Assembly: GCA_963661535.1 (NCBI GenBank)
Contig: CAVLCC010000036.1
Location: 1-21,193, forward strand
Direction of reading: 5' to 3'
Source: CAVLCC01 sp963661535
GTDB taxonomy: Bacteria; Actinomycetota; Coriobacteriia; Coriobacteriales; CADBOM01
DNA: 21,193 nucleotides
Part shown: positions 16,201 to 21,193 of the stretch, piece by piece
Numbering within the stretch: the stretch's first letter is position 1
How the letters are laid out: every line of letters starts with the position of its first letter
Position numbers and translations under genes: made by a program
Notes under the pieces: model-generated
What the model saw: the letters and a program-made list of their open reading frames with translations, nothing else
Database searches by the model: none
Told to the model about the DNA's origin: nothing

Positions 16201-16230
16201 ATTAAATGCCCTTCATTAAACAGATGTTCA
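16201..16230 (-). promoter_or_regulatory. Candidate promoter of the MMPL operon
   Basis: On the minus strand TTGAAC (16230-16225) and TTTAAT (16206-16201) are separated by 18 bases. The -35 box lies inside the palindrome at 16220-16245, which would allow repression by the divergent TetR protein. Confidence 0.5.
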
Positions 16231-16245
16231 ATTTCATACACCTGT
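16220..16245. promoter_or_regulatory. Palindromic operator candidate for the TetR regulator
   Basis: ACAGATGT (16220-16227) and ACACCTGT (16238-16245) are inverted with seven of eight bases matching. They cover the -35 of the MMPL promoter candidate and touch the -35 of the TetR gene promoter. Size and place fit a TetR-family operator controlling both genes. Confidence 0.55.
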
Positions 16246-16273
16246 TGACTTTTGCCTGCGAGCACAATATAAT
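16245..16273 (+). promoter_or_regulatory. Sigma-70-type promoter of the TetR gene
   Basis: TTGACT (16245-16250), a 17-base spacer and a perfect TATAAT (16268-16273) lie 90 bases upstream of the TetR start. This is the best promoter in the window. Confidence 0.8.
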
Positions 16274-16363
16274 TCAGCCATCAAATTTGCACAACCAACA
16301 ATTTTTAGAGATTTGTACAAAATCAAACACTTGCTCTAGAATTGACGGACATTGGAGAAAAAA

Positions 16364-16957
16364 ATGAAGGCAAAATCAGGAAAAAAAGCCGAATACCGAA
16401 GCGCAATCCGCTCGCGTCGCATGATACGCGAAGCATATTTGGAGCTTCTTAAAGAAAAGGATTTGTCAAAAATCACAGTAACCGATATCGTTACTCGCGC
16501 CGATCTTAACCGTGCGACTTTTTATGCCCACTATCCAGATGTTCGTGGAGTTACCGAAGAAATTGAAAATGAGATTATAGCCAAGATGCTAGATGTGCTC
16601 AAAGAATTTGAGTTCACAAATTTCTTTAGCAATCCTACGCCGCTGTTGTTGCATCTAAGCAGGTATTTGGAGGAAGACGCAGATTTTTATCGAACTCTCA
16701 TCAAGGCCAATGGCTCCGAAATTTTTATGGAGAAACTCAAAAAAGTATTCACCGACTACATGCTAAACGACAGTGATATTCCTGATGATATGCGTCACTC
16801 AAAAATGGTTAGCCTGAGAGTTTGTTATTTTGCTGGAGGGGTTGTTAATCTCTATAAGCAGTGGTTTCGTGGCGACCTAGACTGCACTCTCAACGACATA
16901 GCAATGGAAGTTAGCAAGCTACTGCATAGGGAGGATCAGGAGCTGTTTTTAGAGTAG
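16364..16957 (+). CDS. TetR/AcrR-family transcriptional regulator
   Basis: A 197-residue regulator with an N-terminal TetR DNA-binding domain: IREAYLELL helix, then the helix-turn-helix ITVTDIVTRADLNRATFYAHY at ~37-57 with the typical RATFYAHY recognition helix. The C-terminal ~130 residues are the variable ligand and dimer domain. ATG 16364 has GGAG six bases upstream (16354-16357); a TTG at 16352 is in frame but the ribosome site overlaps it. It diverges from the MMPL/YhgE operon, so repression of that exporter pair and of itself is the likely job. The ligand is unknown, perhaps an exporter substrate. Confidence 0.92.
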   Translation: MKAKSGKKAEYRSAIRSRRMIREAYLELLKEKDLSKITVTDIVTRADLNRATFYAHYPDVRGVTEEIENEIIAKMLDVLKEFEFTNFFSNPTPLLLHLSRYLEEDADFYRTLIKANGSEIFMEKLKKVFTDYMLNDSDIPDDMRHSKMVSLRVCYFAGGVVNLYKQWFRGDLDCTLNDIAMEVSKLLHREDQELFLE

Positions 16958-17011
16958 TGTGCTGCGTAAGTGCTTGCGGAGTAGAACACAGTTTGCCGAT
17001 GAGCATTTGGT

Positions 17012-17110
17012 AATTCTATTGAAGAAAAATGCGTGTATCCGCAAAAATTTGCAATAGGAAGTTGTAAAACACTCTTGCACAAAGTATAATCCTATTGAAG
17101 AAAAATGCGT
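17012..17110 (+). repeat. 23-bp direct repeat at the edge of the ATPase remnant
   Basis: CTATTGAAGAAAAATGCGT occurs at 17016-17034 and again at 17092-17110; with AAT(T/C) before it the repeat is 23 bp with one mismatch. The copies start 76 bases apart. The second lies inside the decayed ATPase frame (encoding PIEEKC). It looks like a partial duplication or a deletion footprint. Confidence 0.75.
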
Positions 17111-17648
17111 CAAGCAAAAGACAATTAGCAATGCGACCATTACTAGGTATATCGAATATCTGTGTGATGCATTTTTAATTGACAGCGCCTTTCGTTATGA
17201 TGTTAAAGGAAAAAAGTACATCGGCACCCCAGTTAAATACTATTTTACTGATATGGGACTCCGTAATGCACGGCTGAACTTTCGTCAGCTGGAGGAAACC
17301 CACACGATGGAGAACATTATTTTTAATGAGCTAAAAATCAGAGGCTTTAATGTAGATGTTGGCGTTGTGGTAGTCAATGGTAGTAAGGACGGACATAGTG
17401 TTCGCAAGCAGTATGAAATAGATTTTGTATGCAACAAAGGTTCAAAGCGTTACTATATTCAGTCGGCTTATGCTATCCCAGATCAGTCAAAAATGGAGCA
17501 AGAACAGCGCTCCTTGATGATGACCGGTGATGCCTTCAAGAAAATTATTGTTACTAAAGACGCACCAGCACCGTACTATAACGACAGCGGTGTATTAGTT
17601 ATGAGCATCTTTGATTTTATGTTAAATCCCGATAGCCTAGAACAGTAA
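17056..17648 (+). pseudogene. C-terminal remnant of a DUF4143-type AAA ATPase
   Basis: The frame is open from 17058 after a TAG. From about 17112 it reads as the C-terminal half of the DUF4143/AAA_14 family: SNATITRYIEYLCDAFLI, then KYYFTDMGLRNARL, a conserved MENIIFNEL segment, and a nuclease-like region with EIDFV (Glu-x-Asp) and YYIQSAYAI, ending near SIFDFMLNP. Intact members are about 400 residues; here the whole ATPase part with Walker motifs is missing. An ATG at 17253 could give a 131-residue product but it has no clear ribosome site and starts inside a conserved block. The 23-bp direct repeat at the broken end suggests loss by recombination. Function of the family is unclear. Confidence 0.8.
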
Positions 17649-17766
17649 GCAGTGAAGTTGTCCGAATTGCGCAAAATCAAAATTTGAAGGGGGCACAGCG
17701 GTAACGTTTACTTTAGAAAAGGGATTGAACACAACAATTAAATTTTAACTTTCTTATAAATTTTGC

Positions 17767-17797
17767 TTGACTCTGCCCTTAGGGGATAGTTTAGGAT
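17767..17797 (+). promoter_or_regulatory. MerR-family-type promoter/operator candidate
   Basis: TTGACT (17767-17772) and TAGGAT (17792-17797) are 19 bases apart, the over-long spacing typical of MerR-activated promoters. The spacer is near-palindromic: ACTCTGCCC and GGGGATAGT match at seven of nine inverted positions around TTA, much like known BmrR-type sites. No MerR gene is in the window. Confidence 0.6.
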
Positions 17798-17840
17798 ATC
17801 TATTGTTGAAAAAGAAAAGCAAGCTTAAGGAGGAACTAAC

Positions 17841-17918
17841 ATGGGCTTATGGGTGCAACAGTTATGGCATCCATGGGCACTTTTAGAGTGTAGTAGTTAC
17901 AACAGCCATGGGGGTTAA
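17841..17918 (+). CDS. Trp-rich 25-residue short ORF (leader peptide candidate)
   Basis: AAGGAGGA (17827-17834) sits six bases before ATG 17841, the strongest ribosome site in this region. The product has 25 residues with three Trp (positions 4, 9, 12) and no recognisable family. It follows the MerR-type promoter and precedes a hairpin near a T-run. It may be a leader peptide, or the start of a lost gene; equally it could be untranslated. Confidence 0.35.
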   Translation: MGLWVQQLWHPWALLECSSYNSHGG

Positions 17919-17945
17919 CAACGCCCGTGGTACAATACATTTTTC
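17871..17945 (+). promoter_or_regulatory. Competing hairpins with T-run upstream of the surface-protein gene
   Basis: GCCCGTGG (17923-17930) can pair either with CCATGGGC (17871-17878) or, in a tighter 11-nt loop hairpin, with CCATGGG (17906-17912). A TTTTTCT run follows near 17940. The two pairings exclude each other, as in attenuators. The distal arm covers a Trp codon of the short ORF. Speculative. Confidence 0.3.
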
Positions 17946-17993
17946 TAACTACAAAAGGGAAGGATTAAGCACAAGCACAAGAAAGGATAAGCC

Positions 17994-18524
17994 ATGTGCA
18001 AACCTATGAAGCCTAGCTTGATTTGCGGTTGTATGTCAGCGCTGCTGCTGGCATGGGTTCTGCTTTTTGCAGTGCCAACCTTTGCGCACGCGCAACAAGC
18101 TACAAAAGACATCGATTCGACGATGACAGTAACGATGCAGCAAACGTCTAACAGCGTGGCTGCTACGAGTAACACAACAGCATCAAATAACAAGAGTTCG
18201 TCTACTTCTTCAGGAAAAACTCCCTCTACAGGAGACGCTGCGCCTTTTGCAATTCTAGGAGTAATTGTGTTGTGTGTCGGTGGTACTTATTGCCTGTATA
18301 AGAGCAAAAAGCTCTCTTCAGCAGCTCAAGGCACAGAAGCGAGCAAAAGCTCGCGTGGCACCCATGTGCGACCTAAGGATCAAAACGGCACAACGAAGCG
18401 AGTGATGTCGGTAGCTATAGCCACCATACTTGCAGCTAGTTTTGCTTTGGCAGCTTTGTCTCTAAGGCAAGTGCACAAGATGAGAGTGAAGATTCCGATG
18501 TGGAGTGCTCAGCAGATGTGGTGA
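17994..18524 (+). CDS. N-terminal section of a frameshifted DUF6273 surface protein, with sorting-like signal
   Basis: A signal peptide (hydrophobic core ~10-29, AHAQ cleavage area) is followed by a Ser/Thr/Asn-rich linker (~36-74). Then KTPSTGD (75-81), a hydrophobic helix (84-102) and KSKK form a sortase-type cell wall signal. After a short polar stretch comes a second hydrophobic segment (MSVAIATILAASFALAALSL, 138-157). From residue 158 the frame changes character and ends at 18524, whereas the frame one base back continues as KASAQDESEDSD into the next section. One extra A near 18464 would give a single 855-residue protein ending at 20560. AAAGGA lies six bases before ATG 17994. If the frameshift is real, this encodes a small secreted wall-linked protein. 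Confidence 0.7.
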   Translation: MCKPMKPSLICGCMSALLLAWVLLFAVPTFAHAQQATKDIDSTMTVTMQQTSNSVAATSNTTASNNKSSSTSSGKTPSTGDAAPFAILGVIVLCVGGTYCLYKSKKLSSAAQGTEASKSSRGTHVRPKDQNGTTKRVMSVAIATILAASFALAALSLRQVHKMRVKIPMWSAQQMW

Positions 18525-20560
18525 TCGATGAGGAGGGCAACGTATTGTCGGCAGAGTTAAGCCTCACCAACAACTCCGACTACACCATCGACCTTCTTAA
18601 TATCACCGTCCCAGAGGAACTTAGCAACAGCGACTGGGAGGCACTTATTGAATATGGCGTTTGGGACGAGGACGGCTGGCACGATTATTACAGCTGGTTT
18701 GAAGACTACGACTGGGACGAGGCCGAGCTTTCTAGCAGTGACCTAACCACTGCAAGCTCCGACGCAAACGCAAGCACAAGCGTGCAGACGGCTTCCGACG
18801 TTATGACCGAAGTAAATCCAGGAGCCACAGCAACAGGCACTTGGAGCGGCACAACGGTGCCCTCCGACGTGGTATCAACTGTAAAGTCCAATGGAAGTGC
18901 TACGCTCAACTTCAAAACAAGCGTCATCTCTTACTCAGATCTACAACCTCTTCCCGATGTGAGCATCGACGAAAGTTACACTTACACTGGCAGTGAGATA
19001 ATTCCAACAATTACTGGTCTTTCCAATTTAAAAGAAGGCACCGATTATACCGTTGAATATAAAGACAACGTTAACGCAGGAACCGCAAGCGCAATAATTA
19101 CAGGCAAGGGCTACTACAGAGGCACAAAAACACTTACGTTTACCATTGCTCCAAAAGAAGTTACAATCACTTGGAGCGGTGAAAAATACACCTATAACGC
19201 CCAACCGCAAGGTCCAACAGCTGCCATCTCTGGTACAGTTGGGGATGATGCGCTTAACGCGGATGTTAGATATTCGAGAAATTCTAGCAAAATTGTTTAT
19301 GAGAAACCACCAACTGACGTAGGTGTGCATTTTGCTGAGGTAGTGGGGCTTAGTGCCGCTACAGCTGGCACAAATATTGCCAACTACAAGCTTCCTTCCT
19401 CAGGTAAATCAACAATCTTTTTCATTCAAGATGACTACTTCATTATTGTTTATCACGGCAATGGCGGCTCGATATCAAAATATCAGGACACTTACGTTCA
19501 GTACTGCCCAATTAATTCGGCGGGCACGCTAGAGACCAATCATTTTAAAAACGACGGAAAAACCTTTGCATTTTGGACAGTGGGCTCTTTAATCTCTGGC
19601 GAGCTTACACCCAGCACATTAACGTGTGAGGACGGTTACACTTTCAATGCGTCAGGCGACAAAATTGTAACTTCAACCACAATGGGCACAGCAATTCACC
19701 TCTATGCTTATTGGAAAGACGACAATGTTGGCAACTTCTGGATTAACAAAGCCAATGCAGCAGATCCGCAATCTGGCGCGATATATACAGAAGCCGACGT
19801 TAAAAGAGAAAAGAGAAGCACGAATTTTTGGAGAAATGTCTACAACTCCGACCAGCGTCTATATACCTACTGGAATGGAGACGACGCCATTGCGTTTGGC
19901 GACCGCTTTGCTGAGTTTAGAGTCATCCAAGTGGGAGAGCATATGAACTTTACCTACACTCCGTACGATACGGATACAGGCGACGGCTCGACTGTAACCT
20001 TTGCAGCGACCCACTCGCTTCCTACAGCTCAGCAGATGAATACTGGTGGAACTAACAGAGGTGGTTGGGGTTCGTCTTATATGCGAAACACCGTGTTTGG
20101 TGAAGGCGGCTATGTCCAAACTGGCTTATCTGGACTTGCGGACGAAGTCACGCCTGTAGAAAAGTCAGCATGGCAGGGCTACCACAAAAACTGGAGCGGT
20201 GGTATTACTACCGACAAGTTCTGGTTGCTATCTTTTACGGAATTTGGTGCCGACAGGGGATCTACGTACTCTGCTAACTACTTTTGGGAAGGCCGACAGT
20301 ACGACTGGTTTGCTTCAAAGATACCAGCACCACAAACTGCGAGCAAAGCTAACGCCGCTTTTGAAGGCATGGGCAAAACTCGTTCGGGACTGAACTTCAT
20401 CGGAGAGGATTGTTATTGGAGGGACACATCAGTTTGGTGGCTTCGTTCGCCTAGTTATTCGTATGATAATAGATTCGCCGAAGTGAACAACAAGGGTCAA
20501 GCACTCGACAGTTGCCTAGCCTATGATCGGCACGGTGTTGTTCCTGCTTTCGCTTTCTAG
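18464..20560 (+). CDS. Main section of the frameshifted surface protein: Ig-like modules, InlB-like repeat, DUF6273
   Basis: Open from just after a TAG at 18437, reading sensibly from KASAQDESEDSD at 18464. The only in-frame start is a GTG at 18500 with poor ribosome site and no signal peptide, so the upstream section is needed for export. Counting from GTG 18500: an acidic, Trp/Tyr-rich part (~1-150); two MBG-like modules (EGTDYTVEYKDNVNAGTASA then TGKGYYRGT, and a second starting near ITWSGEKYTYN) to ~300; an InlB B-repeat-like segment (YHGNGGSIS then FAFWTVGS) at ~313-365; and a DUF6273 domain (~410-686) with YTYWNGDD, FRVIQVGEH, THSLP, DKFWLLSFTE, WWLRSPSYS and GVVPAFAF. It is paralogous to the gene ending at 836. 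Surface adhesion is a common guess for such architectures; no function is shown. Confidence 0.8.
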   Translation, partial: KASAQDESEDSDVECSADVVIDEEGNVLSAELSLTNNSDYTIDLLNITVPEELSNSDWEALIEYGVWDEDGWHDYYSWFEDYDWDEAELSSSDLTTASSDANASTSVQTASDVMTEVNPGATATGTWSGTTVPSDVVSTVKSNGSATLNFKTSVISYSDLQPLPDVSIDESYTYTGSEIIPTITGLSNLKEGTDYTVEYKDNVNAGTASAIITGKGYYRGTKTLTFTIAPKEVTITWSGEKYTYNAQPQGPTAAISGTVGDDALNADVRYSRNSSKIVYEKPPTDVGVHFAEVVGLSAATAGTNIANYKLPSSGKSTIFFIQDDYFIIVYHGNGGSISKYQDTYVQYCPINSAGTLETNHFKNDGKTFAFWTVGSLISGELTPSTLTCEDGYTFNASGDKIVTSTTMGTAIHLYAYWKDDNVGNFWINKANAADPQSGAIYTEADVKREKRSTNFWRNVYNSDQRLYTYWNGDDAIAFGDRFAEFRVIQVGEHMNFTYTPYDTDTGDGSTVTFAATHSLPTAQQMNTGGTNRGGWGSSYMRNTVFGEGGYVQTGLSGLADEVTPVEKSAWQGYHKNWSGGITTDKFWLLSFTEFGADRGSTYSANYFWEGRQYDWFASKIPAPQTASKANAAFEGMGKTRSGLNFIGEDCYWRDTSVWWLRSPSYSYDNRFAEVNNKGQALDSCLAYDRHGVVPAFAF

Positions 20561-20561
20561 C

Positions 20562-20587
20562 TTTGCAAACATAAATAAGCTTGCAAA
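20562..20587 (+). terminator. Small hairpin after the surface-protein gene
   Basis: TTTGCAA (20562-20568) and TTGCAAA (20581-20587) can form a 7-bp stem just after the stop. No T-run follows, so terminator function is uncertain. Confidence 0.35.
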
Positions 20588-20593
20588 ACCTTT

Positions 20594-20623
20594 AAGAAGT
20601 CGGAAGAAGTAGGAAGAAATCGG
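20594..20623. repeat. Three 10-bp tandem repeats
   Basis: AAGAAGTCGG, AAGAAGTAGG and AAGAAATCGG stand side by side. They sit at the junction between the surface-protein gene and the rhuM remnant. Confidence 0.65.
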
Positions 20624-20638
20624 AACCGAAGCCCCCAA

Positions 20639-20884
20639 TGGAATCTCTCTAGAAACCTGCCTGCTGCCTTCCATTCGAACCTGTCGGAATTTCCGACAGG
20701 TTGGATGCCTCGTCTAATTCGACCTCTTCATAGATGTGTCGTATGAGCTCAACTATGTTTGTTCGAGACGAATGGAAGAGGTCTGCCATCTGCGCGCTTG
20801 CGAACATCCAGACAGTTTCATCGACAAAGCGAACATCAATTTTTGTATCTGTCGCTTTGTCGATTGATAAATAACAATTCTGCT
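20639..20884 (-). pseudogene. Frameshifted N-terminal fragment of a RhuM-family protein
   Basis: Three minus-strand frames must be joined to read a RhuM-like N-terminus: RIVIYQST (to ~20858), DKATDTKIDVRFVDETVW with QMADLFHSSRTNIVELIRHI and YEEVELDEAS, then, past a one-base shift near 20704, TCRKFRQVRMEGSRQVSREIP. Similarity stops at ~20639, leaving about 80 of some 300 residues. No start codon is left in the first frame. RhuM genes (named after a Salmonella virulence-island gene) are often found within type I restriction loci between hsdS and hsdR, which agrees with hsdR directly upstream. The fragment has two frameshifts and a lost C-terminus, so it is non-functional. Family recognition rests on these motifs from memory. 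Confidence 0.8.
20820..20864. repeat. 13-bp perfect inverted repeat in the rhuM remnant
   Basis: ATCGACAAAGCGA (20820-20832) and TCGCTTTGTCGAT (20852-20864) are exact reverse complements with 19 bases between. One arm lies at the first frameshift of the remnant. Confidence 0.75.
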
Positions 20885-20894
20885 AACCCAAAAC

Positions 20895-21193
20895 CTACGC
20901 AAACGAAGACGACCCGCCGCCAACTCCAAAATACTTCTCAAAGAAGGCACTTAACCTGTCAATAACTCTTTGCTTTTTCTGAGCACGGTCGCCCCCACCA
21001 AATCTAGAAATGGGTGGCATGAGATTGTCGATGTCGGTTCCAACAGTCTTAATCTCTCCATCACGAAATGCATTTTCAATAAACTTGCGAGTTTCTTCTG
21101 ACTTCAAATTCTCATCAGCAATAATCGCATTAAGCTCGCTCTCGCGCTGTTTTGCAACGTATTCGTGCCATTCGTTTATAACATCATCTATGT
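20895..21193 (-). CDS. hsdR: Type I restriction endonuclease subunit R, C-terminal end (cut by window end)
   Basis: The frame is open to the window edge; the visible 98 residues are the C-terminus of HsdR. Diagnostic parts are INEWHEYVAKQRESELNAII, FIENAFRDGEIKTVGTDIDN, the LMPPISRF motif, and the QKKQRVIDRLSAFFEKYFG end. HsdR is the ATP-driven translocase and nuclease of type I systems, working with HsdM and HsdS; this C-terminal helical region contacts the methylase core. The nuclease and helicase domains lie outside the window, so whether the gene is intact cannot be judged. The stop is ten bases from the rhuM remnant, in the same direction. Confidence 0.88.
   Translation of the reverse strand, partial: IDDVINEWHEYVAKQRESELNAIIADENLKSEETRKFIENAFRDGEIKTVGTDIDNLMPPISRFGGGDRAQKKQRVIDRLSAFFEKYFGVGGGSSSFA

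Larger units (their letters stand above)
17649..17993 (+). other. Regulatory-looking intergenic region before the surface-protein gene
   Basis: A 345-base stretch without a convincing long gene. From 17649 to ~17760 it is AT-rich with nothing I can name. It then holds a MerR-type promoter candidate (17767-17797), a Trp-rich short ORF with a strong ribosome site (17841-17918), a hairpin pair (17871-17930), and AAAGGA (17982-17987) six bases before the surface-protein start. Confidence 0.6.

Noticed and set aside
18500..18524. GTG 18500 as the genuine start of a separate surface-protein gene
   Set aside because: It lacks a ribosome site and a signal peptide, and sensible coding continues upstream of it to 18464, so a frameshifted longer gene is more likely.
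20678..20702. Strong palindrome AACCTGTCGG with CCGACAGGTT, terminator-like
   Set aside because: It falls on the codons for the conserved RhuM stretch TCRKFRQV, which is naturally palindromic when coded this way, and no T-run follows on either strand.

Overview
The window reads as a chromosome segment of a host-associated, moderate-GC actinobacterium of the class Coriobacteriia, probably close to Atopobium, Lancefieldella or Fannyhessea. This is inferred from the gene set: large secreted DUF6273 surface proteins, a PSTGD-type sorting motif, ThyX, and a ribosomal protein L31 with a long Ala/Glu/Lys tail. No rRNA or other taxonomic marker is present, so genus is not settled.

Layout. (1) 1-836: the 3' end of a DUF6273 surface-protein gene. 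(2) 1133-5494, plus strand: housekeeping genes for citrate synthase, L31 (tail-extended), thymidylate synthase ThyX and a DUF1385 (YqhQ-like) membrane protein with an acidic insert. (3) 5582-11787, minus strand: a tight four-gene operon. In transcription order it encodes a membrane-anchored PP2C phosphatase with its own RsbW-like ATPase domain, a STAS anti-sigma-antagonist-like protein, a GH3-family acyl-adenylating or amide-forming enzyme, and a MATE exporter fused to a second RsbW-like ATPase domain. This is the most unusual content. (4) 12010-16957: an MMPL/RND exporter and its overlapping YhgE/Pip-like partner on the minus strand, divergent from a TetR regulator. A well-formed promoter and a palindromic operator candidate lie between them. 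(5) 17012-17648: a decayed DUF4143-type ATPase preceded by a short direct repeat. (6) 17767-20560: a MerR-type promoter candidate, a Trp-rich 25-codon ORF with competing hairpins, and a second DUF6273 surface-protein gene split by an apparent single-base frameshift. (7) 20639-21193, minus strand: a frameshifted rhuM fragment and the C-terminal end of a type I restriction subunit HsdR.

How the parts may work together. The operon in (3) has every element of a partner switch (phosphatase, STAS protein, two kinase-like ATPase domains) but no sigma factor. The genes it is translationally linked to are a small-molecule ligase and an exporter. The inference is a membrane-sensed, post-translational control circuit over the making and export of an acyl conjugate. 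The TetR/MMPL/YhgE block is a separate envelope export system with its own regulator. The 3' end is accessory DNA with several decayed genes.
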